Positions 1-11,910 of a stretch of 64,000 nt of DNA are shown here, one piece after another. Positions within the stretch are counted from its first letter, which is position 1. Each line of letters opens with the position of its first letter. Position numbers and translations under genes: made by a program. The stretch lies in assembly GCA_039545355.1 (NCBI GenBank), contig BCJJ01000005.1, positions 1,787,447 through 1,851,446 of the forward strand, read 5' to 3'. The notes beneath the pieces were generated by a model, which saw only the letters and a program-made list of their open reading frames with translations, had not been told where the DNA came from and searched no databases. The stretch is from Trichosporon coremiiforme. Taxonomy: Eukaryota > Basidiomycota > Tremellomycetes > Trichosporonales > Trichosporonaceae.

Positions 1-3000
1 GCACGTCACAGGGCCCAGCGGACTGAAGCGTGCTGAGCCTGGTCAGCCTGCTTCCCCAGTTCCAACTGAACTCTATGCGAATTCCAGCCATGCGCTCCAA
101 TGTTCGTGGGCCTCTCGTGCGAGCCGCGTGTCACCGCCCATCGCCCACCGGTTGGGCCCTCTCGGGAGCAGGCGAACAGGCCAACACCGCTCCGGAGTAT
201 CGTGCCCCACGGTTCCTCACTCCGGCATGTGCAGCTGGCACCTCGCGGCACCCGTCCGAGGTCCGGGGTCGGCGGGGATGCACCAGAAGTCCGGATGCCT
301 CTAGGTCGAGCCGCAAGTCGCGAGTGTCCATCTAGATCTCGATCCGGCCTCGACTCGACCCCGAGATGCTGTAAACAAACTGCCATGAACAGAAACAGAA
401 CATCCCCGCTTAGCAACTGGCAACATCCAGCTGTGTATCCATGATGACACATCGCATAGCGACTTTACTGGAATCGCTGAGCCCAGCAAGCGGCCGAGCG
501 TGCAGTCGTTGTGCATTCGCAAGAGCGTTCGCATGGCTCGAGACGAGCTCATGGTGCCACGCACCGGGGCGAGTGGAGCTGAGTGGCACGCCATGGTACG
601 AACGTTCGCGCAGGCTGCGCATGTCTGGACGTGATCCAGATGCTATGCGCATGGGAAGGCTGGTCCATGACAATACCTTGCCTTGCCCGCTATCCGCGCC
701 CCGATCCCGAACGAGGGTGCGCAGTGAAAGCAGTGCACCGCTATTCTAGCACACCAGATGGTCCCCGATGAGGGACACTGGGAGGGTGGCAGATTGGATC
801 ATGTGGAGTCATCAGATGCCTGCCACACTTGACAGATCTCAGACTAGTGCGTGTACAGACGCATGTGTGCAGCCTAGCGGATGGCTCGCGGTTGGCGGTT
901 AGCTCGTGCTCCACGCTGGGCAGGTGCTCGGTCACGATGTCACGATGAGGCAGTTTGGTTCAGCCAGCCTCACATTCGCTGCCCGCTGGAATCCAGGCCT
1001 CGTCAAGACCCCTAAAGAGATCTTCCGATGCGCCAATGCATGTGCCCTAGGTGCCCTCTTGTTCGCCCGACCCAGGCGCAGCGACCCCCTCCACTGGTCA
1101 GAGCGCGCAAAAATGATGAGCATGTGGAAAGAGCTTGCGTAAACGCTCACCGCTGACCTGCGCTAGTGCTAGGGTTGAGCCGAGACTCTGTGTCAGTTCG
1201 GCATCTCCGGGGTGCGTTTCAGAACTCCAACTCTACCGACACTTCACACACACTCACACGCCCGATACTCCGTGTCGGCTGACCTGCGAACTGCGTGGCG
1301 GCGGTAAGCACTCAGGCGCCCGTGAGCCCATGGCGGAGTGCCGCCGTCTGTCGGGGTACCGAAGAGAAGGGATGCAGGACACTGCGTATCTGCGTCGGGG
1401 TCTGCTGAGGGTGTCATATGTCTCACAATTCTAATATTCCTGACCACGCCCACGACCCATTCTTCTGAGAGCTGAGAGCAGTGGGTGATTGCGTAGACGT
1501 CTAATTGTGTCAGGCGCCCAGCCATAATGGCATGTACGGCAGTGACCCACCCAGCACCAGGGAGCAAGAGCTCACAGAATACCCTTGTACTGCCACCGGA
1601 CCTATTCCTGACCCACCATCAGCGTACTTCTTCCTGATTACCTAGTATGCGTATCATGCGTACCATAATACAGCTTCGCGGGCCCAACAGCCCCACTGCG
1701 GGCTCTGCGTTTCCCAGCCCACTCTCCTGGATTGCTAGCCGAGGTTGCCGCCGGTTTTCCAAGGTCACTGAGACACTCTTATGTTTGGGGCAGAGCAAAA
1801 GCAGGGTTAAGTGCGACCCTCCGAGCCATCACTAAACGAGCACTTACCCATGATATCACCGTCGCGTGCAGCATACGTGAGCATAGCTAAGACACATTGA
1901 CCAGAAGGCGTGACTGTCGGGGAGCTGACGCAGTAAGTGGAACACTGACATTAGTGATATCACTGGCAATCTATTCGACACCGGCTGGACCATTGGCAGG
2001 ACGTTGAGGTCTTGAACGCACTCGTCTTCTCATACGACATTCGCATGCTCACAAAGTCGAATCAAGCTTATAGCTTGGCTACAGTCTGATCCTGCACGCG
2101 TGTGTTTGCGCATCCCAACTGACGACTGGCCGCTGGAACTCTTGACACTGACAATGATCTTCTCTAACTATAGCAAGGATGGTCAGCCTCCGACTTACAA
2201 TAGAAGCAGTAAGTTACAACGTCGAAGCGTGTCGCAGTGTTCCAACCCGGATCCTGCACGATCTTCCTGTAATCCAGTACTGGTCTACGGGTACGATAAG
2301 AATCGCCCTTCCTGATGATTCCAGCTCTGACATCGTCCCACAGTCGTCACCAACGTCCCTTGTGTGATCGTCCAGGTGTAGATTTCCTCTTGCACATTTC
2401 ATTGTGTATTCCCGTCCGCGCTCCTTCACTCATCTGCTGACATGGCCCTTCCCCGCGGTGTCTTCCTCATCTGACGATGTCTTCCTCGCAACGTCTCCCT
2501 GGCATGACCTTCCTCACCTGCCCCAATCGTGTCTTGTCTTCAAAGGTGATTCTCCTCGGAGTGCGTACCTGCGGCGTGCCGCTGGCCAGTCGCCGGCGTA
2601 TCGTCTTCTTCGTTGTGTATCTGATCCGCGGTATGCCTGCTACCGGCCGGCGTCCTCGCCGACCTGCCTGGTTCAGTCTGTCTCTCCCCCGTCACATCAT
2701 CCTCTACGGACTGTCGTCAACCAGCTGGCTCTGTCTTCCTCACACCATACCTCTCGTGATACCATCACCACAAGACACTTTGAGCCACGCATACACTGAC
2801 GCTCTCCTCTTGGTATGTTTCACAGGGGCCGACCTCTCATGTGTTGGTACTCGCGCAGACGCATCATGAGAGGTACTCGCGCAGACACATCCGTCAGCTA
2901 GTTCAGTCAGCTTTTCGACGAATTCGCTTGGATCGCTGTAACATCCTTAACATCCCCGCCCGCCGACTGTTGGATCCGGCGCCCGACCGGCGACGACGTG

Positions 3001-3579
3001 CCCCAAGGCGTTCAATGGCATGCCAAAGTCAACCTTGATCCCCTCCCGTACCATAACGGCGCACAATCCCGTTCGTGTAGCTCCTCGATGTAACTTCGTC
3101 AGCAGCTTTCCAGCGGTCTGTTACCCCTGCCTGGCCTCGTTTCGACCTTTTCGACCGTCGTCGACCTCAACCTCACCTCGGCCACGACCGGTACCTGCTC
3201 CATGGGTTGTGTTTGTCATATCCTTGGAATTAGGTCGGCTGCATCACTTACGTCCGTACCGTCCGTGTCAGCTGCATGGAGTCTAGATGTGGGCAGAGCG
3301 GGTTGAGTTTTGCTCTAACCTGAAACGCGCCCGTCTTGTGCTCGAGAATGGAATGTCACGGAGGCGCGTGAAGTCATCCCGGGCCCGGTGTCTGGCACGC
3401 CATCGTCATAAGCTCTCCTTTCAAAACTACACCGCTCGCGAATGCTAGAATGTGGTCTGCGAGTGAGTCCCAGAGTGTGCGTTGTGAGTAAGTACGAAGG
3501 AGCGATCATAGGTCAGTGTTGCGTCAGAGTAGCGCTGCATTTTGACTTCACTGCATCTCATACTCTAGATACGACGCGT
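1..3579. other. Left-end stretch with no supportable gene
   Basis: Open frames here are short, overlap on both strands and show no recognisable protein family, no paired splice sites joining them, and no start context. The plus strand between about 2400 and 2900 is pyrimidine rich, which alone opens frames. A short direct repeat and inverted repeat at 2833-2890 are listed separately. The last few hundred bases are the 3' flank of the thioredoxin gene. I see no tRNA, rRNA or transposon remnant. Confidence 0.5.
2833..2890. repeat. Overlapping inverted and direct short repeats
   Basis: A 9-bp perfect inverted repeat (CCTCTCATG at 2833-2841 and CATGAGAGG at 2865-2873) overlaps a 19-bp direct repeat (2846-2864 and 2872-2890, starting GGTACTCGCGCAGAC, 18 of 19 identical). 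It lies in non-coding sequence. It could fold as a stem with a 23-nt loop; no function is implied. Confidence 0.6.
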
Positions 3580-4929
3580 TTAGGCGGAGATCTTGTCGAG
3601 GAGAGCCTGGGCGTTAGCTTGTACTCCTAGTAGAGATGGGACAGCTCCAGATCCAGCCGCAGAGCTGGCTATCGGCCACCATCGCCATCGCGGAGCGCCA
3701 GAGATGGCCGACACGAAACGGTCCCAGTCTGTCACGCAGCGGCTATGACGCTGGCGCCGAATCAAGCAACTTGTACTCACGGTGAGCTTGGCGGGAACGG
3801 CACCGGTGAACTCGTCAATGACCTGACCGTCCTTGTAGGCCTTGAAGGTGGGCATGGCCTTGATGCCCTGCTCCTGGGCGACGTCCTGGGGCTTGTTAGC
3901 AAGGGGGGCTAGAAAACAAGTGTGACGGAGCGCGCAGCCTCGGCCATACTCCAGACAGATCAGACGCAATCTGAGGCCCCAGCTGAGCGGTGAACGCGAG
4001 GTGCCCGGTTGGCCCTGGCTGGAGCCAGCTAGAGTAGGATGGAGCCGGCAGCTTGGAGCTTGAGCTGGGCGGTTCCGGAGGCGACTGCTTGCAGGAGCGC
4101 TCGTAAGGGAAGTTGTCTCGATCGATGAACGAGCTTCACACGTTGGCGCGCCCCTTCTCACGAACATCAAACTCAAAAAGCCAAGCTCCGAGCTTCCAAG
4201 CTCCGTGCTTCACCGGTCGAGACCCGGTGAGACCCGACGAGCCGCTGATATGACTGCCAGTAGCAGGCACACCAGCGCGTCATGCAGGCATCCCCAAGCG
4301 AACCTGGCCAGCTCCAGCAGACTCCGGCCATCCACTCCGTCACGATATAACACTTACGCCGACCTCCTCGATGTCGACCTTGGCGAACTGGACACCAGGG
4401 TACTTGTCCTCGAGCTTGGCGAAGTGGGGGCCAATGATCTTGCAGGGTCCGCACCAAGTGGCCCAGAAGTCGACGACGGTGGGCTTGGACGACGAGATCT
4501 GCGTAATGGGTCAGCCTCTACACTTCGCCAATGTCATGCAGAGAACGGATCGGTGCGGCGCTAACAGCAGATGAGCGCTAAGGGATTACTGGATGGGGAG
4601 CTCGGTGTTGGTAGCTCATCGAAGCCGATGGCAATGTTTGACCACGTTTCTTCTAAGGCCGACACCCAGCACCGAAGTTGTGACGTCTCAAGACGATCGA
4701 CGCCATCATAAGTCCGCCTGTTCAGGTGCGACGCCAACGTCTGCGCCACAGGTGGATGTCGCATAGCGCTTAGACACCCGAGGGAAGGTCGGTCAATGTC
4801 CGCTGGCTGGAAACTCTCGACTCTTCGTCGCAGAACCGCCGAAACGCGCTGGAAGCACCGAAAAGCTGAAAGCCAAAGTGTACTCACGAGCTCGTCGAAC
4901 TCAGCCTTGTTAGCGATAACCTTGACCAT
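3580..4929 (-). CDS. Thioredoxin
   Basis: Cytosolic-type thioredoxin, a small protein-disulfide reductant that is recharged by NADPH-thioredoxin reductase. Four exons join in frame (4929-4888, 4498-4358, 3885-3781, 3606-3580) to give 104 residues, the normal length for the family. The redox site WCGPC has its cysteines at residues 30 and 33, and the conserved cis-proline is Pro73 in AMPTF. The product starts MVKVIANKAEFDEL with no targeting leader. Oddity: the introns are about 389, 472 and 174 nt, far longer than most others in this window. The last exon uses an acceptor only about eight bases after the CTAAC branch site; the nearer acceptor would shift the frame. Identification is secure; exon borders are inferred from splice consensus and family alignment. 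Confidence 0.95.
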
Positions 4930-5433
4930 TGTTGCTGATGATGTGTTTGGTTGAGAGAAGAGAGGAGAAGAGAAGAAGCTGGCTTGTCAATATACGGCGC
5001 GGTGCGCGGTGAGGGAGGGTACGTGTGGCGTCAGTAGCGTGTGACGATTTTGGGGTAGTGACGCGATATTTCCGATTGTAAAACGTGCTGACTCAGCGGG
5101 CTGGCTGACAACCCATTTCATCAGCCTGCAACGCAGACACCACAAGTATTGCATAGCCCGGTCTTGTAGTCTCCGGGCTTGCTCATCAACGGCCTTTGTG
5201 CGATGCACACGGATCCATGCTCTGACAAAGCAGCTGTGCCTGCTGCTCACCGGTAAGCAAGCAGAAAGCGAGCGGCGCTGGTAAAGTGGGCCCACACGCC
5301 CCCGTTAGATTGCCGATAACAGATAAGACGCCACGATGGGTCATCGATTGTTTGCTACTTCATTCATCATTTTTATATCGGTTACTGCACTACTGCGAAA
5401 CCAAGTCTACTTTTGCACCAAGATGGGAGGCGC
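4930..5433. other. Intergenic: thioredoxin promoter and MDH 3' flank
   Basis: About 500 bases upstream of thioredoxin and downstream of malate dehydrogenase, both read leftwards. It holds a purine-rich stretch right before the thioredoxin ATG (4935-4978 on the plus strand). No further gene was seen. Confidence 0.5.
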
Positions 5434-6875
5434 TTAGAGCTTCTGCGAGGGGGGAGCGCCAGCGAAGTCGACACCCTTCTGGATGTTGGGACCGAGCTCC
5501 TCGACGGCAGCCTTGATGAGCTCCTTCTCGTTGTCGTCGACCTTGCCGATGGGGAGGATGTTCTGAACACCGTCCTTGCCGAGCTCGACGTTGACGGAGA
5601 ACCACTGAACCTCCTTGCCGAGCTCCTCCCAGATCTTCTTGCCGGCGGGGTTGGCAGAGAGGTCAATGTAGGACTGGACCTTGGAGGGCTTGCCGTTGAA
5701 GGCAGCCTCGAGGACCCAGTTGGCGAACTCGGCACCGGCGTAAGCCATGGAGAGGGTGGCAGAGCCAGCACCGTCCTTGGCCTTGACGACCTCGTCACCA
5801 CCGAACTGGATGCGGTTGACGAGAGCGTCGCGCTTCTCCTTGTTGTCAAGGACAGACGAGGGGAGGGCGGGGTCAGACTGGGTGAGGAGGGGAACGATGG
5901 TGGTGCCAGAGTGGCCACCGATGACGGGGACCTTGTACTTGCCGGCCTCCTCGGGCTTGCCAGCGACGGTGGCGGCGAAGGTGGCAGCACGAACGACGTC
6001 GAGGGTGGTGACACCGAAGAGACGGCGGGGGTCGTAAGAACCAGCCTTCTTCAGGGTCTCGGCGAAGACGGGGACGGTCGAGTTGACGGGGTTGGAGATG
6101 ACGAGGATGAAAGCCTCAGGGCAGGCGTCGGCGATGGCCTGGGCGAGCGACTGGCAGATACCAGCGTTGACCTGGGGAAGCCGTCAGCACATGTCCAGCT
6201 GCCCGCATGAGCCAGTCTTCCTTCGTGATCACCGATGACGATCACCGTCACCATCGTGCAATCGTCTTGAAGCACTACGCACCTTCTGTATATGGGGGGA
6301 ATGCGTGTATCATAACAAACCGGGTAATCGAAGCAATGTGGTCAGCGATCATTCAAGAGAGTCATGGAATTTCCCAGACATACGAAGAGGTCGTCACGGC
6401 TGTGGGTGCGTCAGCGGGTGCCTGGTTCGTCGAAAGTGATGGGTTCACAAAGATCTCGGTGATCCATCTCGGTACTCACGTCATACCGGGCTTGCGGGGG
6501 ACACCGGCGGGGATGACAACGAGCTTGGCACCCTTGAGGGCCTTGGTGACACCGTCGTCCTTGGGGAGGTAGCCCTCGACCTTGGCGGCAGTGTTGATGT
6601 GCGAGAGGTCGGCAGCAACCTGGGAGGAAAGTCAACACACGGTCCTGGAACGTCGCCGGATATTAGCCGAGCGGCCGGGCCCACTTACACCGGGGGAGTT
6701 GACGACATCGTAGAGGGCGAGCTCAGTGACGAGGGGGTTCAGCTTGAGGAGGAGCGAGAGGGGCTGGCCGATACCACCTGATGCATGGTTAGTATCTGTC
6801 CGCTAGGTTCGGCGTTGATATCAGGTGTGCAAGCCCAGACTTACCGGCGGCACCACAGACAGCGACCTTGACCAT
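5434..6875 (-). CDS. NAD-dependent malate dehydrogenase
   Basis: Interconverts malate and oxaloacetate with NAD. Exons 6875-6845, 6777-6689, 6619-6480, 6399-6384 (16 nt) and 6171-5434 join in frame to 337 residues; a possible extra 3-nt exon at 6285-6283 would make 338. The Rossmann glycine motif GAAGGIGQP is at the N-terminus, the substrate arginine loop reads [11 protein letters not shown], and [10 protein letters not shown] and [10 protein letters not shown] (catalytic His) follow. There is no mitochondrial presequence, so a cytosolic form is likely. The C-terminus ends SQKL, close to but not a canonical peroxisomal PTS1. It diverges from adenylosuccinate lyase across about 1 kb. Family assignment is certain; the micro-exon region needs transcript support. 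Confidence 0.95.
6283..6285 (-). other. Candidate 3-nt micro-exon in malate dehydrogenase
   Basis: Between the 16-nt exon ending in DDLF and the last exon beginning VNAGI, the family normally has one more residue (DDLF-x-x-NAG). On the minus strand the intron contains ACAG, then AAG, then GTGCGT, a donor used by other genes here. Including AAG (Lys) restores the expected length and splits a 212-nt intron into pieces of 98 and 111 nt. The branch site for the upstream piece is weak, so this is tentative. Confidence 0.4.
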
Positions 6876-7894
6876 GTCTGCGGGGAATGTCAGTTGTGGA
6901 AATGACGGGGTAAGGTCGTCGCAGTGTATGCAGAGCGTACGACGACTGCAATGTTGCTCACTGATAGAAAGTTAGATGGGGGTTTGGGTGAGAAGAGTCA
7001 GATGAGAGACGTGGAAGAATCAAGAGAGGATGCTCGGGTAATAAGTGATGGGAGAGGCAGCGGCGAAGCTCTCCATGGGGACACCTGGCTGGCTGGCTGG
7101 CTGACTGGCCTGGCTGGCTGATCGGTGCAGGACCGCGCACCGGAGCGTCCGCGTGCTGATGTTGCGCTGTGAGCTGGGCTGAGTACTGCGTGCTCTCTCG
7201 CTTGCTGTGACGCAAGGGCCCTAATCCCCTAATGCTGGGCGTCTCAGCGGCCCACGGCAGCACGGCCCTCAGGATGCCTGGCCCAGCCCCGCCCAACAGT
7301 ATGAGAACTGGGGGAGGGAGGGGCACGACATACAAGCACAGTGGAAGCCTGGGGAACTATTTCGGCTATTCCTATCCGCCCGACGACATGCCTCATGTTG
7401 CCGTTGCTGCCATCCTCCCACCACTCCGCGTCTATCACGCGGCTAAGACACACATCACTTCCGAGCATCCGGCCTCCGGTGCTGTACCCGGCACCCGCGG
7501 CTCTGTCGGACGCATATATCTCTGTTCCGATAAGCCCCGTCAATCGCGGCCCCGCAGCAACCGCCGTGACAACCGCTACCAACGGACCGGTCGACCCGGG
7601 CGGCCCTCCGTACTCCGGTTGGGCGGACAGTGATGGAGGTGGAGGTCTAGTTGCGGGCACCAAGGACCCTTGAATCGGCTTCGTACCTTGAATGGCGTTC
7701 GCGTGGCGTCTTAATACGTGTGCTTACACGTCCACCCAAGCCACCACTGTGTCTTCAATCCTTATCACTGGTTCCTCAACTGCCCGATCGTCATGAGTCG
7801 TCGAGGCCGCTGAGCCGACTTTTATCTGCCGCGAGCGCTAGGCTAACTCAATTTCCATCAACTTTTTTCCGGGCAAACCAACCCACCTCCAACC
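6876..7894. other. Divergent promoter region MDH / adenylosuccinate lyase
   Basis: About 1 kb between two divergently read metabolic genes. It carries a short GGCT tandem run (7085-7120) and open frames on both strands with no family resemblance. I see no additional gene. Confidence 0.5.
7085..7120. repeat. GGCT simple tandem repeat
   Basis: Nine or so imperfect copies of the tetramer CTGG/GGCT upstream of malate dehydrogenase, in the shared promoter region. A simple-sequence repeat with no implied function. Confidence 0.8.
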
Positions 7895-9614
7895 ATGGAC
7901 TCGTACCAGACCCCTCTGTCCTCGTGAGATACACTGCCCTCGTGGAGAGACATGGCACTGACACCTCTTGCAGGCGCTATGCGTCCAAGGAGATGAGCAA
8001 GCTCTTCTCCGCCGGTGTGCGTATCGGCGATTTAACAAACGTGGGAACCGCGCAACAGCAACTGACGTCCAGACCCGCTTCGGTACCTGGCGCAAGCTCT
8101 GGCTGAACCTCGCCATTGCGGAGAAGGAGCTCGGCCTCCCGATCTCGGACGTGGCCATCGAGCAGATGAAGGAGAACCTCGTCCTCGACGAGGCGCAGAT
8201 GAAGGTCGCTGCCGAGGAGGAGAAGAAGCGTCGCCGTGAGTTTGTGGTTCCGACTTGACCCGTTGCGCTGCTGTGCAGACGGCGTCGTCCCTGTCCAAGC
8301 TCAGATATCTCGGGATCAACAGCCATTGCCGCACCGTGCGGACACGCACTGACCGCCGCAGACGACGTCATGGCTCACGTCCACACCTTTGGCACTGTCG
8401 CGCCCGAGGCGGCCCCCATCATTCAGTGAGGTTTGCGATCAGACAGCTTCCTAGTTACTTTAGCTGACATCAGCCTCGGCGCCACCTCGTGCTTCGTCAC
8501 CGACAACGCTGACCTGATCTTCCTCCGTGATGGTCTCGACATTCTGCTCCCCAAGCTCGCCGTCGTTATTGCTCGACTCTCCGCCTTCGCCGAGAAGTAC
8601 AAGGACCTCCCGACTCTCGGCTTCACCCACTTCCAGCCCGCCCAGCTGACGACCGTCGGCAAGCGCGCGACGCTCTGGATCCAGGAGCTTCTCTGGGACC
8701 TGCGCAACCTCGAGCGTGCGCGTAACGACCTCGGCTTCCGTGGTGTCAAGGGCACGACGGGTACGCAGGGTTCCTTCCTTGCTCTCTTCGACGGCGACCA
8801 CGAGAAGGTCAAGGCGCTCGACAAGCGCGTCACCGAGCTCTCGGGCTTCAGCTACGCGTACCCCGTCACTGGCCAGACGTACTCGCGCAAGATCGACGCC
8901 GACGTCCTCGGCCCGCTTGCGTCCTTCGGCGCGTCCGTGCACAAGATGGCGACCGACATCCGCCTCCTCGCCAACCTGAAGGAGGTCGAGGAGCCGTTCG
9001 AGAAGGACCAGATCGGCTCGTCCGCCATGGCTTACAAGCGCAACCCTATGCGTTGCGAGCGCCTCTGCTCGCTCGCGCGCCACCTGAACGTTCTCCAGCT
9101 GAACGCCCTCCAGACCTCGTCTGTCCAGTGGTTCGAGCGCACGCTCGACGACTCGGCTAACCGCCGCGTCACCCTCCCCGAGGCGTTCCTCACCGCCGAC
9201 ATCCTGCTCACCACCCTCCAGAACGTCTGCGAGGGTCTCGTCGTGTACCCCGCCGTCATCGCGCGCAGGATATCGCAGGAGCTCCCCTTCATGGCGACCG
9301 AGAACATCATCATGGCCATCGTCAAGGCCGGCGGCGACAGGCAGGAGTGCCACGAGAAGATCCGTGTGCTCTCGCACCAGGCCGGCGCCGTCGTCAAGGA
9401 GCAGGGAGGCGAGAACGACCTCATCGACCGCGTCAAGGCCGACCCGTACTTTGCCCCCATCATCGACCAGCTCCCCCAGCTCCTCGACCCCAAGACCTTC
9501 ATCGGCCGCGCCCCCGAGCAGGTCGACGAGTTCGTCGCCGAGTGGGTCAACCCCGCTATTGAGAAGTACCAGGACCAGATCAAGAACGTCAAGGCTGCCG
9601 AGCTCTCCGTCTAA
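7895..9614 (+). CDS. ADE13: Adenylosuccinate lyase
   Basis: Catalyses two steps of purine synthesis, SAICAR to AICAR and adenylosuccinate to AMP, both releasing fumarate. Exons 7895-7923, 7974-8016, 8073-8235, 8362-8425 and 8474-9614 join in frame to 479 residues, as usual for eukaryotic ADSL. The fumarase/aspartase superfamily signature is at about residue 280 ([11 protein letters not shown]), the catalytic-histidine region reads [10 protein letters not shown], and an earlier conserved segment reads RRHDVMAHVH. All four introns are 49-126 nt with the branch CTGAC or a similar element close to the acceptor. A long open frame on the opposite strand across the last exon is a codon-bias shadow. 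The gene symbol follows the yeast name. Confidence 0.97.
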
Positions 9615-9928
9615 GCGGCATAAGTTTTACTAGTACCTACTCCTGTTTCAACAAACAGTTCTCCAAATCTCTCACATTCACATCACAATCCTGAAAACTC
9701 CCACTCGTACAAATATGTTCGGATGCATCTCTAGGTCATTACATACTACGGACGAGCCGGAAGTCAAGAGGTCGGGATGGTGGGGGATCAGAGAGAAGTC
9801 AGGATATCGGTCATCGACAGATTGTTCGGGGCTATGCTAGGCGCACGAGCGTAGGGATAGTCGGAATTGCGTACAGATTGAATGCCACACTACGCCGCGC
9901 GCCTTGGAGCTCACACTGCCCATACGCC
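9615..9928. other. Convergent 3' spacer
   Basis: About 310 bases between the stops of adenylosuccinate lyase (plus) and the LEA2-type gene (minus). It is AT-richer than its neighbours, consistent with facing 3' UTRs. No gene seen. Confidence 0.6.
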
Positions 9929-11096
9929 TCAGAGCTCGCTCGCGTCCTCGATCGCGTGGCCGTCGCGCTTCAGGTTCTTGTCCACGTTGGCGAGGATGGC
10001 CTTGAGCGTATTGATGTCGTCGCCCTTGAAGGGGCACGGAACGCCGAGGGAGTTGACGTTGATCGTCGGGATGACAATGTTCACGCTGAGCACCTTGATC
10101 GTCAGGTGGAGCGCGAGCTTCATGTTCCAGTCCTTCGGCGTCGTCGCCTGCTGGGTCGCGGCGTCGTACCCGCAGTCGCTCAGGAGCGACGTGATGAACT
10201 CTTTGTTGTTGCCCGCCGTGTTCGAGGTCGTCGTCCAGCTGGGCACAGTCAGCTACCAAATCCCCATCAAAGCTGTTGACTCACTTGACGTTGAACGGGA
10301 ACTTCAAGGTCGATGTTTTGTACGCCAAAATCTTAGTGGTTTCAAGCTTACCCTCACCAAACTTGGTGCCGGTAGGTGTATATGTTACATCGGCCTGGAT
10401 CTTGGAGAACTCGGCGGTGAACCAGTTCGGGTTTCCAACCAGGAAGGGGATCACGAACGGCAGATAGAAGCCGTTGGCCGTGATCGAGGCGTTCTGCGTC
10501 TGCAACCAAGACGCACCCTCCTGAACGACATTGTCACTACCAAAATCGAAGGCGGGCGTCACGAATGGAGGTCGGACATACTGTATGTCAGTTCAGATCA
10601 CGGGCAAAAGAACTCACCATCACAATCGCGAGAATGATACTGATGATTAAGAGGATGGTCGTCGGCAGACAGCAGACGGCCAGGCGCAGGAAGGCCATGC
10701 AAGGTCCACCCTGTTTAGTCAGTTCACGGCTGTGTCAAAGGAACTCACCTTGCCCCACTGATGGCCACGCTCCTCCTTTCGCCATTCGCGGAGGATACCA
10801 GTGCTACGGGGTGGCGGGCCCATGGCCGCAAAGCTCGTCGTAGGGTTCTGGAGACCGGCACGACCGGCTGTCTGACGCTGACCGGGCGCGATCTCACCGA
10901 GCGCGTGAACGCCATCGTCGTCGAGCTTGTCCGCCGGCAGGGCGTTGTTGTAGCTGCCGTACTGGTGATCGCCGTACTGGCCGTCCATGTAGGAGCCCTG
11001 CGTGGTGCTGGTGCTCCCCTTGTCTGTGGCGAGGTACTCGGCCCCCGACTCGAGGTAGGGGTCTTGGTAGTTGCTGCCGTTCCGCTGGTGCGACAT
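9929..11096 (-). CDS. LEA2-type single-pass membrane protein
   Basis: Four exons (11096-10749, 10710-10618, 10580-10285, 10238-9929) join to 348 residues. About 116 polar, Gly/Tyr/Asp-rich N-terminal residues are followed by one membrane segment (residues about 118-147, MAFLRLAVCCLPTTILLIIS and onward). The rest forms a beta-rich domain with the WxxNPN-type core seen in LEA_2 proteins (FLVGNPNWF, then TINVNSLGVPCPF). Fungal proteins of this layout sit in plasma or vacuolar membranes with the LEA2 domain on the far side of the membrane; a role in lipid handling or vacuole acidification has been proposed for some relatives. The specific function here is unknown. The junction at 10285 is fixed by frame: the donor GTGAGT follows AA, giving FNVNW. 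Confidence 0.75.
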
Positions 11097-11910
11097 GGTG
11101 TTTGCTAGGTGAGGATGAAGATGGCTAGAGAGACAATTTGACAGCTCAATGGAGATGATAGATGGAACTGCTGCTGCACGAGGGCGCCGTGTGAGAGAAG
11201 TACGGCTAAGGCTTGTGTACTTGTTTCTTGGCCCTTGGCGATGTGGTTGTTGGATCGGTTGTCCGGCGAGGTGTCGGCGGACACCGGGTAAATGAGCGGC
11301 GGGGGAGCGAGGGCGCGAGGGCGACTGGGCTAGGTGGTGGTCTTGCCGCGAGTGACGCCGAACGAGGAGGGAGAGACAGGAATGAGGAAAGAGGATGGTA
11401 GAGGAAGGTGTAGACGGAGATCAAAGCAAAGGAGGCGATGAAGCGAGGCACGCACCACGCACGAGCGAGCTGCCAGCAGCAGACAGTAGGCAGCAGGCGT
11501 CTGGCGTCTGGCGTCGAGGAGGCTACGCAACGCGACTTCGCACACAGGGCGCAGCAGGTCCTAGGTCCACAGGTCTCACTTCGGGCCTTGGCCCATTAGG
11601 GGGCCACCAGGAGCAGCTCTGCTCCCAAGCCGCGTCCGCACCGCCTGCAAGCCTGCTGCGCCTGCTCGCCCACAGGCGGGCTATGAAAACCCTGGGAACT
11701 GGGCCGAGCCTCATGTCGTGTCACGTGAAAACCCGCTAATGTTTCGACCGCGCAGAGCGAAAAGCCAGCGCATTAAACTTGGGCCCCGCATCCTCCGGAC
11801 CAAGAGTCGGCGCCTCAATCTCACTTTCCTGTGCCGGAGGGCGTCGTTCATCTCCTGTTCCTTCCTTCTTGAATCGATCGTCGACGTCTGACGTTGTTGC
11901 CACGCACACC
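11097..11910. other. Divergent promoter region LEA2-type gene / NAA35
   Basis: About 800 bases between divergent genes. Open frames on both strands (11206-11739) are low-complexity Arg/Ser/Pro-rich and overlap each other, so they are taken as chance. No RNA gene seen. Confidence 0.5.

Noticed and set aside
1541..1580. Short resemblance to reverse-complement 5S rRNA (GTGACCCACCCAGCACC)
   Set aside because: Only a dozen bases agree; the conserved internal control region and the terminal stem are absent.
2404..2869. Two overlapping 130-residue frames in the left flank
   Set aside because: Low-complexity Ser/Pro/Leu composition caused by a pyrimidine-rich strand; two different frames are equally open and neither resembles a protein family.
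5434..5450. C-terminal SQKL of malate dehydrogenase as a peroxisomal signal
   Set aside because: The canonical PTS1 needs Ser/Ala/Cys at the third-last position; Gln there is at best weak. Readthrough of the stop would end in VQK, also not a PTS1.
8460..9377. 305-residue antisense frame across adenylosuccinate lyase
   Set aside because: It mirrors the codon bias of the real exon, has no family resemblance and no independent promoter or splice logic. The same holds for antisense frames at 5413-6210, 34179-34967, 36488-37444, 38414-39247 and 52262-53521.
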